Shown piece after piece: positions 47,582-60,628 of a stretch of DNA of 64,000 bases. The stretch covers positions 583,517-647,516 of the forward strand of contig QRDG01000410.1 in the NCBI GenBank assembly GCA_012064385.1, in the 5' to 3' direction. This DNA is from Puccinellia tenuiflora (Eukaryota > Streptophyta > Magnoliopsida > Poales > Poaceae). The translations under genes and the position numbers were made by a program. The notes under the pieces were generated by a model, which was not told where the DNA came from, ran no database searches, and worked only from the letters and a program-made list of their open reading frames with translations. Position 1 is the stretch's first letter. Each line of letters starts with the position of its first letter.

Positions 47582-48770
47582 CCTAACCTTCTTGGCATCT
47601 AGCATCCTATGCTTTTATCAACTTATTTTATCCACCATAATATTGCATGCGGTTCAAATGTATCTTTTTGGCAAATGTTAGAATATCCTATGAATGCATG
47701 TTCTCCCCCGAGCCAATCACATGTATCCCTACCTATGAAACCTAGGGTTGAAGTGTTGGCCCGAGATAAAGTATAATTGTTGTTGGTATGCTTAGCTATG
47801 CTTAGCCGTGCTTAGAAATGCTTAAGTTGAAATACTAGTTATGTCCGTTGTTGAATTCCATAATTGTTGATGTTGATGGAATTATTCGGGCAAGGTGGAT
47901 AAATGTGATGCTTAATTAAATTGCTAAAAGGTTTGGATGAGTTGCCCTCGGGGAGGGTGGTTTGTCTCATTCTTGCCGCCTAGGCTGAACGTGCTTTTAG
48001 CTGGAACCAAGAAAACGAGCGTGCTCCCGGAGGTGGGGGCATATGGAACCCCCTTTGACCGATAATCTGTGAGGGGCTTGTCAAGGGTCCTCTAGTTTGC
48101 TATTTCCATTTGCGCGTGTGTGGTGTTGGTGGAAAAAGGAAACGATGATGGTGGTGTGTAGGATGTGACGGTGGGGCAGGGCGCTGGGAGTGCTGAACCT
48201 GTCCTTCCGCCACTGATGGCCCTTGAGTAAGTCTCATGCTTTGTAAAGGTCTAACCGCGCCTGCTTGCCGGCCTTCCCCGGAAGAGGGTCAATTAGGTGA
48301 GTCGGACGGTACCAATGGGTAAAGTAGTACACCCCTGCAGGGTAAATCTTTTCGAAAAGCCGTGTCCACGGTTATGGACAAACTCTTGGGAAAGGCGCAT
48401 TAGCTCATAGATAATCTTAACCTAATTGATATGGCAGCTAAAGGTTGCATAATCAACGTGTGATAAAGGTTCACTTCCTCGAGGGTGATTCGAGGGGTGC
48501 CTTGGTGGAGATGAGTGTGGTTGGTGACAAAAGGGTTCGATGAGAACCTATGATGATAAATGTTACTCTCTTATCCCCTTTATAAAATACTCTGAGTAGA
48601 CGAATGCCAAGTGTCTTTATGTTTCGGTTTATGAAAGTTAGCTTTATGCAAAAGAACTACATATAAAGCTTTAGAGCCTCCGTCAGTCATTGGGCCTATA
48701 TCGCCCTACTAAACTTGCGAGTACATCGTACTCAGTCTCTCTTTGCTGCCTCTATGATTTTGTATTTCAG

Positions 48771-48823
48771 AGGAGGACGACACCGAGCAGCTAGGTGGGT
48801 TCTTCGTTGACGTCGACTACTAG
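48771..48823 (+). other. Second acidic open segment in LTR
   Basis: A strong acceptor-like TTTTGTATTTCAG is followed by EDDTEQLGGFFVDVDY and a stop. The second LTR carries the same segment with one Glu to Gly change. It could be the last exon of a small spliced LTR transcript. Confidence 0.35.
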
Positions 48824-49142
48824 TCTGGGGTTCCCAGGTGGCAGCTTGGGGCCGTGGAACAAGCTGGCTTGGGTGATGTTTATTGTAGGCCTCTTAGGCC
48901 ATATATTTGCTTCTTTTGTTAGACAACACTACCCGCTTCCGCTTGTTGAATTGTTGGATCTGTGATCCTTTTGTTGTGTAATTTGTATTCTTCTCATTAT
49001 ATGAGTTGCTATATGTTTTGTGTCGTAGAGTCATGCTTTGTGCCAGTTCTGTTCCACAAGTCTCGATCTTTGTTTTATACATTGATGGTTGTGCCAACTA
49101 CATAGCCTCACTGTATAATTCCGGGGTCGGGGCGCTACAAGT

Positions 49143-49157
49143 TGGTATCAGAGCAGG
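49143..49157 (+). other. Primer-binding site
   Basis: TGGTATCAGAGCAGG, initiator tRNA-Met type, three bases inside the LTR. Confidence 0.9.
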
Positions 49158-51802
49158 ACTGCCTGTAGGAAACCCTCTCTATTGGTCGATGTCGAGTCTA
49201 GTTCGTGAAAATTATTTTTAACCTAAAAATGAGTTGTGAAAACCTTCCTAGGATTCTTTTTACTCCTTATCCAATTCACTCTGATCTCGGTGCCATCTTA
49301 CCTCTATTTGATTTTAACGGTTTTCTGATCGTCGGCAAATTCTAAATCTTTAGGATCACGGGGTTGGGTTCTACCTTTAGTAGTGGTTAACTTTGCTCGT
49401 CTGACATTTCTGAAGCCGAAGAAAGGAAGTGTTGTGGATCATCAAGATATTCCTTTGCTTTAGTCTAAGATCTTGAACCGAAGGTCCCGGATTGTGCTAG
49501 GGCTCTGGTGTAATGATTTATGAGGGTTGTCGCCCTTGTGAGCATTATGCTATTGTGAGTCCCGGTGCATGAAGCTGATCTTTAACCCAAGATCTTTTCT
49601 GTTGAACCTTGGTGCTAATGGTAAAACCCTACATCAGGTTGGCAAATTGAAGTTAGTCTTCAAACTCGAGGTTGCAGCCGTAATTGGTTTCCTCGACAAT
49701 GTTTTTCTATGCCACTAACTTTAGCTCGACTTTCTGTTAGGGAATCATCTGCAACATGACGGGATTGCTCTTAGCGAGCCCTTCCATCAATAATAGTGTT
49801 TCCTCTACTAACGCCGTTCATGAAACCCTTTCGGCACTAGTTGTCGGAAGAGTGCTATTAAGGGCTTATGCATTATCTTGAGATGGTTGTTAGCCCGTTT
49901 CTTACTCTATATCTGTTGTCCGACCTCTATCTGTCCGTTGACAGTCAAGTTTTATCGTGCGTTGGGGTGTTCTGATGCATGTTACTTTTGTGCTTCGTCA
50001 AGGCATTCCGCTTCGGGATGCCAGGAGAAACAAACTCCGGTCCCTCGCCCGTTTCTCGGTGAGGTCAAAGTTTTGTAAATCGCGGAATAGGAGCTTGTCT
50101 AGCTTTTGTTCCGTTCCACCTTGGAGTGTCACACTCTTTTATATCAAGAGGTCGTGCTTAGTCTCATGACGCACTTGAAGAAGTGATGCTCCTACCCTTC
50201 CTTATCCATCTACCTCCGAGCTTTTTGGGCTCGAGAGTGTTGAGGATGAATATCGTTGTGGTAATCGGATAATCTTAGCAATTGATATTGTTTTGAAATC
50301 CACAGACTTCGGTGACACTCTTAGCCTAGTTGGTAATTAAAACACCGGGGTGAGTTGTCTGTGTTGCCAAGTCCTTTCGTTCAGGTGTACCTTCGGTCAA
50401 CGAGTTAGGTTCATGTCGAAACTCTCAAGACCACATCTTTTCCTTGAAATTCAAGCTTCCTCTCGCAACCAGTGACTCTTGTCGCTATGGATCCGAGTGA
50501 AGTTCGCTTGTCACCTCGGGAAAAATCAAAAGTTGGTCATGCATACGTGCATTATTGAGCTGGTAGGTTGGTACCTCCCGTTCTCTGACTAAGCCATGTG
50601 CGCACACCAAGCCCTGACCGAGTCGTTCCTAAATAAGAAGTTGTCAAATCTCCTCAGCTTACCGGTGTTGCCCAATCATGAATCAGCTGGGTTTCTTTGT
50701 TTGGAGTTCATGCTGGTTAAATCTCCGCTTCGTAACCGTGACCCAATGGAACTCCCAATCTACCTCGTGTTCTGGAGCTTGGCAATGTAGCCATGGCTTG
50801 AGGAATTAGTGACACTACCTTCTGTTAACTGTCGCAATCTCTCCCTCCAGATCGGTTGAAGCCTGAAGTATCTGCACACCTACCAACTCTGAATCTCAAG
50901 CAAAAGTGATGCTTGGAGTTTACTAAGAGCATGGCCTAGACCTTTTAGTAAACCGACAAGTCCGGTGTTGTGGTTCACGCACCTCACCGGAGGGTCTTTT
51001 GACTAAATCTCCTAACTCCTTCAAAATCAACCGCTATCCATGAGAATCATGTGTAAATGGTTCTAGAAGTTTTCCCCCTAAGGCCCTTTCCCTATCTCCA
51101 AGTACGACCTTCGCTTGAGGATCGAATGGAGGCTATTTTCTGAAGCTGGAGTGCGATATCTAGAACCTTAAGGAGAACCTCACCACGGAGTTGCCACATA
51201 CCTATCTGTCAATCCTCCTACTCCATCCACCTCGTGACAATGTCTCGTTTATGAGGTTCTAACCCTCCATCTAAATGTGGGGCAGTGCCATATCTCTCCT
51301 TCCTAGGTGAACCCAAGCTCTTCTCCATCACACGGACAGTGTGTGAATTCTTCAGTCACGTTAGGGCCCGAGCGTTCAGCCTTATGGACACGTCTAGTAC
51401 GTCATAAGCGTGGAGTCCAAAAGAAGCTGTCTTCTCTCCTCACGGTGCCAAATCCCTACGGTATACACAGCGGGTGGTTTGAAGTATGGTCTTGGTCTTG
51501 GACCAATATCCTGAACAAGGTGGTAGGTCGTCCTACCCTCGTCTCGACCTTTGTGTGGTCAAATCGTTCCTAGTTTCCTCAATGGCTTATGGTTTTGGGC
51601 AAGGTTCCTTTTGTCCGTCACCGTAAGCTATCTTCTGTTCTTTCCGCCCCATTGACGTGTCAAGCTTCCTAGCTCCAAGTATGCACCAAGGAAGATCTTC
51701 GTGAGATCGAGTAGATCGTTGAAGTTAAGAGTTGTCATGTTTCTTTCATCCCTCTTCCTACTCTAGAATCTCGGGACGAGATTCCTGTAAGGGGGGTAGA
51801 AT
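49158..51802 (+). other. Non-coding interior of the long-LTR element
   Basis: Stops in all frames; no gag, RT or integrase motif seen. It ends with CGGGACGAGATTCCTGTAAG and GGGGGGTAGAAT, the polypurine tract. Confidence 0.75.
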
Positions 51803-54800
51803 TGTAACAGCCCCAGATTAGCACCCTAAAATACGGGCCAAATTTTCACTTTTTGTGTTGCATTGCATCATGGCATACATATTTAAAATTTGCTAATATG
51901 GAAATAAAGCAACACCTAGAAATGAAAACAAAGGAAGCAAAACCCTTCCTCACATTTTCCAAACTAAATGCCTTGGCCAAACCAAATACAATACTCAGAT
52001 TGGTAAAACCAATTGTTCTTGAGTCTCCAAATTGTTCAGGAAACTCAAGGATATATTTTATAAATAATTTGTCTAAGGCTTTTCTTGTCAAGTAAATAAA
52101 TAAAATAGATATTTTAATTTGGTTTAACCCAATTCTATTTTTGGGACCAAGATAAACTTTCCATAAATTCAAAATAAAACTATGGGGAGCTTCTTTGATA
52201 TATTAGGAGCCTCCATGAATATTTTCACTATTTTTGGAAATGTTTAAATGTTCCAAATAAACCTATTTTGGAAATTATCAAAAATGCTCTAATTAAACTC
52301 TAATAACAAATGTGGTGCAAAACTTTTTAGTTTGCCACCCCAAATTTTGTGAAGCTTCTAGTTGATCTTGGGAGCCCACATGAATTTTCCCAGATTTTTC
52401 TAAATTGCTTAGATAGCTCTATTAAATAGCTAAATCTTGCTGCTTTAAAAACCAGAAAAAGAAAAATGGAAAATGTTCAAAATCCTGACGCTGGGCCATC
52501 CCTGTCAGCCTCTCCTCTCCCTCTTCTTCCTCACTGTGGCGCCAGTGCCACCCCACGCCATGCCGCCGCCGTGCCTACCATGCCGCAAGTGGCCGGGCCC
52601 CCTGCCTTGGTGGACAATGAGGACCCCGAGCCGTGCCTCTCACTCTCCTTCTCCCCTCCTCACCTGCTCCCCTCTCAGGTTCTCCCACAAACGAACCCTA
52701 GCGGCCAGCCGCCGCTCGCCGCTCGTCGCCGTCGATGGAGGGCCCGCCGATCAAATCGACGACCACCAATCGCTCCGCCGCGACGTCAGCTAACTCCGCG
52801 TCCAAGGAATCGAAGGGGGAGGCCCCGTAGAGCCACACCCGTCGCCGTTCCTCTCCGGCACCGACGGCCACAGTCTCGCAACCGCACGTCGCCGTCAGGC
52901 CCTCCCCGCCGTCGCCGACCACGGTCTCGTGTTCATGGTGAGACCGCGTTCCTCCGGGACATTTCAGCCCCTCTCCTCTCCCCCTGGTTCGTAGACGCCC
53001 TCGTAGGACGACGCCGGCCGCCGCCTGTCGCCGACGTATTCGTCGCTTCGGCGGCCAATCGGTTGTCGCGCCGCTCTTTTGTGGCTCCCGGTAGCTAGGC
53101 GCGTCGAACGCGCGCGTTAGGCTGCGCCCGGGCACGCTAGGTCGCCCTCCTCGTCTGAGCTCGCCGCCGGCCAGAGCGCGGTCACCGTGCAGGCACGCGC
53201 CGGTCGCGGCTTTGACCGGCCGCTCGCGCGCGTGCGTGCACGCCCGGCCGTTTCCCCGGCCTGGGCCGGTCCAAAGGCCGGCTGGCTCGGGTGGTGCCCC
53301 GGCCTGCACGCCAGCCTGGGCCGACCCATGGGCCGGCCGCTTCGGGCACTGTCCCGGCCTGCGCCCCGGCCTGGGCCGACCTGTAGGCCGGCCTGCGACA
53401 GTAATTTCTGAAAAATTGGAGAAATGAAATGAAATTTTAAATAATTCATAACTAATTGAATTTTGGGTCAAATTCAACAAATAAAATACCCATGTGTTCA
53501 GAAAAACAAACTCTACCACTTGGAGTCATTGTAATCTTCTTTTGAAATTACTTTATTTTGGTTATTTAAGAATTCCTAAAATGGGTTAAATAATCCCAAA
53601 TTAGGGAAATTCATAATTTATTAAATAATCGTCCAAAAATTATGAATTAAATATCAAAGGGATCAACATGTCAAATGCTATCAAACCATGCACTTATCAC
53701 ATCATGATCACAAACTTTTATTTGATGTTGTTCATAAATTGTTTAAATTAAATAAATTCATTTATTTAACTAATTTGCTAATTATTCATCAGTGCTCCGA
53801 AAATTACAAATAAATTACCGAATTGATCGGAAGAACGAAACCTATCCATTCATGTCATGTTCATGCATAACTGAGCCACTTCCCTAATAATTTGATAATT
53901 TATAAAGAATTGTGGTCACTAAGATAAATATGGGGTTGGTTCCAAATAATTGCACTAATTATTTGGCTCCCCATTTAATGTTGCTTCTACTTTAAATAGT
54001 AATATCTTTGCATCAATTGGACATGTCATCATGTGATTGAGCATTGCATCTTGAGTTCGTGTGATTTATGTGTTCTTTGTATTTCTCTTTTGGGTATCGA
54101 TAGATTCCGGAGTCGAGGTTACCGATAACTACCCCGACGAGCAGTACTTCACGACCGGGCAGCAAGGCAAGAGATAACCTAACCTTCTTGGCATCTAGCA
54201 TCCTATGCTTTTATCAACTTATTTTATCCACCATAATATTGCATGCGGTTCAAATGTATCTTTTTGGCAAATGTTAGAATATCCTATGAATGCATGTTCT
54301 CCCCCGAGCCAATCACATGTATCCCTACCTATGAAACCTAGGGTTGAAGTGTTGGCCCGAGATAAAGTTATAATTGTTGTTGGTATGCTTAGCTATGCTT
54401 AGCCGTGCTTAGAAATGCTTAAGTTGAAATACTAGTTATGTCCGTTGTTGAATTCCATAATTGTTGATGTTGATGGAATTATTCGGGCAAGGTGGATAAA
54501 TGTGATGCTTAATTAAATTGCTAAAAGGTTTGGATGAGTTGCCCTCGGGGAGGGTGGTTTGTCTCATTCTTGCCGCCTAGGCTGAACGTGCTTTTAGCTG
54601 GAACCAAGAAAACGAGCGTGCTCCCGGAGGTGGGGGCATATGGAACCCCCTTTGACCGAATAATCTGTGAGGGGCTTGTCAAGGGTCCTCTAGTTTGCTA
54701 TTTCCATTTGCGCGTGTGTGGTGTTGGTGGAAAAAGGAAACGATGATGGTGGTGTGTAGGATGTGACGGTGGGGCAGGGCGCTGGGAGCGCTGAACCTGT

Positions 54801-55741
54801 CCTTCCGCCACTGATGGCCCTTGAGTAAGTCTCATGCTTTGTAAAGGTCTAACCGCGCCTGCTTGCCGGCCTTCCCCGGAAGAGGGTCAATTAGGTGAGT
54901 CGGACGGTACCAATGGGTAAAGTAGTACACCCCTGCAGGGTAAATCTTTTCGAAAAGCCGTGTCCACGGTTATGGACAAACTCTTGGGAAAGGCGCATTA
55001 GCTCATAGATAATCTTAACCTAATTAATATGACAGCTAAAGGTTGCATAATCAACGTGTGATAAAGGTTCACTTCCTCGAGGGTGATTCGAGGGGGTGCC
55101 TTGGTGGAGATGAGTGTGGTTGGTGACAAAAGGGTTCGATGAGAACCTATGATGATAAATGTTACTCTCTTATCCCGTTTATAAAAATACTCTGAGTAGA
55201 CGAATGCCAAGTGTCTTTATGTTTCGGTTTATGAAAGTTAGCTTTATGCAAAAGAACTACATATAAAGCTTTAGAGCCTCCGTCAGTCATTGGGCCTATA
55301 TCGCCCTACTAAACTTGCGAGTACATCGTACTCAGTCTCTCTTTGCTGCCTCTATGTTTTTGGTATTTCAGAGGAGGACGACACCGGGCAGCTAGGTGGG
55401 TTCTTCGTTGACGTCGACTACTAGTCTGGGGTTCCCAGGTGGCAGCTTGGGGCCGTGGAACAAGCTGGCTTGGGTGATGTTTATTGTAGGCCTCTTAGGC
55501 CATATATTTGCTTCTTTTTGTTAGACAACACTACCCGCTTCCGCTTGTTGAATTGTTGGATCTGTGATCCTTTTGTTGTGTAATTTGTATTCTTCTCATT
55601 ATATGAGTTGCTATATGTTTTGTGTCGTAGAGTCATGCTTTGTGCCAGCTCTGTTCCACAAGTCTCGATCTTTGTATTATACATTGATGGTTGTGCCAAC
55701 TACATAGCCTCACTGTATAATTCCGGGGTCGGGGCGCTACA
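51803..55741 (+). repeat. 3' LTR of the long-LTR element
   Basis: 3939 bp, nearly identical to 45208-49139 with scattered substitutions and short indels (for example near 53755-53790). Confidence 0.95.
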
Positions 55742-56814
55742 CCGACGACTTCTTCTCTCGGGTTGTTCGGATATGCGGTCACACCCATTAATCCGAACCC
55801 ACAGACGGCAAGGGGGAGAGAAATTGTTGCTCAGCTACGTGGTTCGCCGATGTCGGTTCTGTATGGTGGTTCCGGTGGTGAGCACGTTGATGTGCAGGTT
55901 CCTTCACCGGATTTACGTCGTCTGGGCGAGGATATTGGGTTGCAGCCTTCTGTTGGCGTTGCGGCCGGGGACGTGGCCGATTCCATGGTCGGCACGCCAG
56001 GTGTCGCTACTGCACCGGCCGCGCTACTGCCAGGAGGCGGCCCTGCTACCTGCATGGTCCAGGCTGGGGGCGGACCCTCATCGGAGGTGGCGGTCGGCGC
56101 TGTGCTCCGCGACGGCGCGCTGGAGGGGAGTCCCGTCCTGCCTGTCTTGGCTGCTCTCAGCCATGCTGGGTCGGGTGGAGGACTCACCGAGGCTGTGGTG
56201 GCGTCACAGCCTGCACCGATTCCTTCTGTGACGCCGATAGGCTGCCTGGCACTGGGAGGGGACTCCACTTTCCCACCGCCCCTTTCTGGTGCCCGCGCTG
56301 CTGAGGCGGAGCGGGCGTCATGCAGTGGCGCCGGATGGGTCCTCATGCACGGATGAGGACGCTATGGCGAAGACGATGCGTCGCAAGGCCTCCCAGAACC
56401 TCGACAACTCTGGTACGGTTACTTCACCTAAGTCATTCCTTGCATTCTCCGATTCAAGTATTTCTTCTAAATTGAGTAATGTAGGAGTTTCTTTAGGTAA
56501 ATGTGATAAAAAAATTGCTGTTTCGACTAAGGTATTGAGACATGTGGAGTTCGACCGGTTAACGGTTGTACCAAAAGACTCGTGCAAGTCGGACTTATCT
56601 CGATCGGATGATGAGGAGATGCATGACACAATTGATGTCCATCTCCTTACACATCTGGTTGGGGGGTCTCCGAGGGGGGCTTGGATGAGGCGGCGCTTAG
56701 TTCATTATATGATCTCAAAGCGTCGGGCCGGAAATCTAAAGCGGACCCTCTAAAAAATAAAAATAAAACGTCACGGAAAAAGGCGAAAGTGTCACAATTT
56801 CCAATTGTTTCCCA

Positions 56815-59800
56815 ATGAATGGCATGTTTTTGAACAGCAGAGGTCTTCGTGACTTGGCTAAACACGTTCGCATCGCTGATTTTATTCGGGATCATTCATT
56901 GGATTTTGTTGGCATTTCAGAAACTGGTAAACGGGATTACTCGTCTAGTCTACTTAACCGCCTATCTGGTGGTGTAGACTTCACATGGATTTCCCGTCCG
57001 CCACGTGGCAGATCCGGGGGCTTACTACTCGGTGTAAGAAAAGATACCATGGATGTATTGACTAGTTCGGATGGTGACTTTCATATTAAAGTTAATATCC
57101 GCAACAAAGTTGATAATTTCACGTGGAGTCTTGTCACCGTTTATGGAGCTGCCCAGGACGAGTTTAAGCCTGCTTTCCTCCGGGAGGTTGTTAATCTGGC
57201 AAAGGACAATCCGTATCCTATTATTTTAGGAGGGGATTTTAATTTGCTTAGATTCTCTCATGAGAAGAGTAGAGGCAGATTTGACACTCATTGGCCTTTT
57301 TTATTCAATGCCGTCATTAACAGCCTTGACTTAAGAGAGGTTACAATGATTGGGAGACAGTTCACTTGGGCTAATAGTCTCCCGGAGCCGACATACGAGA
57401 AGCTAGACCGGTAAGGGCTCTCGAACGGATTGAAGCTCTGTCAGATCATGCTCCCATACTATTGACTACAGGGACGCCTAGACCGCAAGGTAATCGTCAG
57501 TTCAAATTTGAATTGGGATGGTTACAGCGGGAAGGTTTTTCTGATATGGTTAAGAATGTGTGGGATAGGCAGGTACCGGGCCTGACCCCAATCGAAAGGT
57601 GGAACAATAAAATACGCGCTTTGCGTAAACACCTAGGCGGTTGGGCGCGTCACATGGCGGGTCTTTTAAAAAAGAAAAAGCTTCGACTTTCATCTATTAT
57701 CGATGATCTTGAGGCTTTCGCTGAGGTTCGACCATTGTCTCCGCATGAGCTTGAGATTAAAAATCAGTGTAATGCGGAGATAGCTGGTCTTCTTCGTGAA
57801 GAGGAACTCAAATGGTATCAGCGGTCAAAAGCCCAATTCATCTTGGAAGGGGATTCGAATACGAGATATTTTCATAGTCTGGCTAATGGCAGGCATAGGA
57901 AGAAACGTATTTATTCTCTTAATCAAGAGGAGGGGCTGATCGAAGGCCATGAGCAACTCAAAGCGTATATCACAAATTATTACAAAAATCTGTTCGGGGA
58001 GCCAGAGGAAGGTAACTTCTCGATGGATGAATCTCGAACTGATGATATTCCACAAGTTTCCGATGAGGAGAACGCCCATCTTACTGCACCCTTCTCTGAG
58101 GAGGAAGTAAGGGCGGCAGTTTTCCAAATGGAGCACAACAAAGCCCCAGGTCCGGATGGTTTCCCAGCTGAATTCTATCAGAATTTCTGGGAGGTAATCA
58201 AGTTGGACTTGATCGAGATGTTCAGTGATTTGCATGCTGGACAACTTGACCTTTTTGCCTAAATTTTGGTGAAATAATTTTGTCGCCAAAAGTTAATGAA
58301 GCAGAAAGGATCCAACAATTTAGGCCTATCTGCCTTCTAAACGTTAGCTTCAAAATTTTCACCAAAACTGCTACTCTTAGGCTTAATTCAGTGGCTGATC
58401 ATGTTGTACGTCCTATTCAGACGGCGTTTATGCAAGGTCATAACATTCTTGATGGTGTTGTGATCCTACATGAGAATGTTCATGAGTTGCATCGGAAAAA
58501 GATGAGTGGTGTAATCCTTAAAATTGACTTTGAAAAGGCTTATGATAAAGTCAAGTGGTCTTTCCTTCAGCAAACACTCAGGATGAAAGGATTTTCAGAT
58601 GAGTGGCGTGCTATGATTCATAACTTTGTTTCCGGCGGAAGTGTAGCCATCAAAGTCAATGATGACGTTGGCAGATACTTCCAGACGAAAAAAGGTTTAA
58701 GACAAGGCGATCCATTATCACCAATACTATTTAATATAGTTGTTGATATGTTAGCCATAATCATAGAGCGTGCAAAAGTAAGTGGCCAGATTGAAGGGGT
58801 GGTTCCACATCTTGTTGATGGTGGGCTATCTATCCTTCAATATGCTGATGATACGATTCTTTTATGGAACATGACTTGGAAAAAGCTCGAAATTTAAAGC
58901 TGATATTGGCAGCGTTCGAGCAACTTTCTGGTCTTAAGATTAACTTCCATAAAAGTGAATTGTTCTGCTTTGGTGATGCCCAGGACGACGCTGCTTTGTA
59001 TGCAGAATTATTCGGCTGTGGGCAAGGCCAGTTTCCTATAAGCTACCTTGGCATCCCGATTCATTTCAGGAGGCTAACAATTGCTCAATGGAAACATGTA
59101 TCGGAAAGACTGGAAAAAAGATTGAGTAGCTGGAAAGGAAAATTATTGTCCCTTGGTGGTAGATTGGTTCTCATTAATGCAGTACTAAGTAATATGGTAC
59201 TGTATATGATTTCCTTCTTTCAATTGCCTAAAGGAGTCTTGCATCGTATGGATTACTTCCGATCACGATTCTTTTGGCAAGGGGATAATGAGAAAAAGAA
59301 GTATAGACTGGCTAAGTGGAAGGATGTATGCCGTCCCAAAGATTTTGGTGGTCTTGGGATCCCAGATCTTGAGGTTAAGAATAGAGCTCTTCTTGGTAAA
59401 TGGCTATTCAAGCTTCTTACTGAAGATGGGGTCTAGCAAACTCTCCTACGGAGGAAATATATTGGCTCTAATGCGTTATCACAGATTTCATGGAAATCAG
59501 GTGACTCTCATTTTTGGGCTGGTCTGATGGCGACGAAGAAATTCTTTTTCCCATTTGGATCTTTCTCCATTAAAAGCGGTTCGGAGATACGGTTTTGGGA
59601 GGATAAGTGGTTAGGTCCTACCACGCTCCGTGAACAGTATCCTGCGATATATAATATAGTCCTTGGACGTCATAAAAGTGATACTCTCAAACAGGTGATG
59701 GAAACTTTCCCACCTAATGTGACGTTCAAACGAGATCTAGTTGGTCCCAGGTTAGCATCTTGGAATGAGTTGCTACAACGTCTGGTTTTGGTTAATCTGA

Positions 59801-60456
59801 CGGAGGGGGCTGACGAGTTTCGTTGGAATTTACATACTAATGGTAAATTCTCTGTGGACTCTATGTATAATGCGTTAATCCAACCGGATATCCCAGTCGA
59901 TAACAATAAGAAAATATGGAAGATGAAGATTCCGCTTAAAAACAAGGTTTTTGCGTGGTACCTTCGTCGAGGAGTAATTCTCACTAAAGACAACCTTGCA
60001 AAGCGTAATTGGCATGGAAGTAAAAAGTGTGTCTTCTGTCATAAGGACGAGACAATTAAGCACTTGTTCTTTGATTGTCAGTTTGCTAGTTCTATATGGT
60101 CAATCATCCAAATAGGTTCTAACTTATATCCCCCACGAAGTATTGCTAATATTTTTGGCAATTGGCTGAATGGGGTTGATCGTAGGTTTAAATTACTTAT
60201 TAGGGTGGGAGCGTTAGCCGTTATATGGTCGCTTTGGCTATGTAGAAATGACAAGGTTTTTAATGATAAAAATTCGTCTCTTATGCAGGTTATCTACAGG
60301 AGTACGGCGACGATCCGTCTGTGGTCTCCGTTGCAACGTGTGGAGCATCGGGACCTGTTCTCGGAGGTCTGTACAAGACTGGAGACGGCGGCAAGGGACT
60401 TTTTATCCCTCCATGGATGGCAGCATAATTTGCGGATTGGCCCTCCACCACCATAG
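56815..60456 (+). pseudogene. LINE ORF2: endonuclease, reverse transcriptase, zf-RVT, broken
   Basis: The ATG at 56815 overlaps the ORF1 stop. The APE-type endonuclease occupies about 56815-57470, with SETGK, GGDFNLL and, in another frame, SDHAP; a deletion at about 57414 removes the segment in between. RT (about 58130-58890) shows NKAPGPDGFPAEFY, LKIDFEKAYDKVKWS, GLRQGDPLSPILFN and YADD at 58841-58852. The zf-RVT domain (about 59910-60100) has CVFCHKDETIKHLFFDC. Lesions: the deletion/frameshift at 57414, a frameshift near 58258, a 1-nt loss near 58862 and TAG for TGG at 59434. The enzyme nicked target DNA and primed reverse transcription. This copy is inactive. Confidence 0.93.
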
Positions 60457-60615
60457 GCGTGTTTACAATTTCTCATTTTGATATGTAACTCGCCTTTTTA
60501 GTTTTTTTATCTTCTTCTGTCCGTTGGATTTGGATTGGTTGTGTGCATCTCAGTTATGCAGAGGCCGGGTGTAATGCTTAAACTTCTAAGTAATAAAAAC
60601 TCCCTTTATCGAAAA
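60457..60615 (+). other. LINE 3' UTR and tail
   Basis: Short UTR ending AATAAAAACTCCCTTTATCG followed by a five-A run before the TSD. Confidence 0.8.
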
Positions 60616-60628
60616 AGACAAGGAAGAC

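Larger units (their letters stand above)
45208..49139 (+). repeat. 5' LTR of the long-LTR element
   Basis: 3932 bp. Contains a GGCC-rich block (about 46610-46806) with repeats of CCGGCCTGGGCCG, and two short acidic open segments at 47507-47581 and 48771-48823. Confidence 0.95.
45208..55741 (+). mobile_element. Non-autonomous LTR retrotransposon with 3.9-kb LTRs
   Basis: LTRs at 45208-49139 and 51803-55741 begin TGTAACAGCCCCAG and end GGGGCGCTACA. TSD CCGAC at 45203-45207 and 55742-55746. PBS TGGTATCAGAGCAGG is at 49143 and a polypurine tract GGGGGGTAGAAT at 51791-51802. Very long LTRs, this PBS and LTR start fit Del/Tekay-type gypsy relatives. The 2.66-kb interior has no retrotransposon protein, so it is LARD-like. 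The LTRs look very similar, suggesting a recent insertion. Confidence 0.95.
42887..56818 (+). pseudogene. LINE ORF1 (RNA-binding protein), interrupted
   Basis: ATG at 42887. The first 774 codons are open up to the LTR element at 45208; beyond its TSD the frame continues at 55747 in the same phase. The protein has a long Ser/Pro/Ala-rich N-terminal half, two CCHC zinc knuckles at about residues 478-491 (CVLCDVESHDTKEC) and 497-510 (CYICDKIAHPTARC), then a DUF4283-like region. It would coat LINE RNA. Frameshifts occur near 56320 and 56660. The last frame ends at TGA 56816-56818, overlapping the ORF2 start by ATGA. Confidence 0.85.
42815..60615 (+). mobile_element. LINE (L1-type, two ORFs), full length, with nested LTR element
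   Basis: Flanked by a perfect 13-bp TSD AGACAAGGAAGAC (42802-42814 and 60616-60628). It has a 72-bp leader, ORF1, ORF2, a short 3' UTR and an end in TTATCGAAAAA. Excluding the 10.5-kb insertion it is about 7.3 kb. The TSD shows it landed in the gypsy antisense ORF by target-primed reverse transcription. Confidence 0.93.

Noticed and set aside
49143..49157. tRNA-like sequence
   Set aside because: Only the primer-binding complement of tRNA-Met is present; no cloverleaf. The same applies to 1211-1223.
55608..56231. 207-residue plus-strand ORF
   Set aside because: Crosses the LTR end and TSD into LINE ORF1 in the wrong frame; an artefact of the insertion junction.
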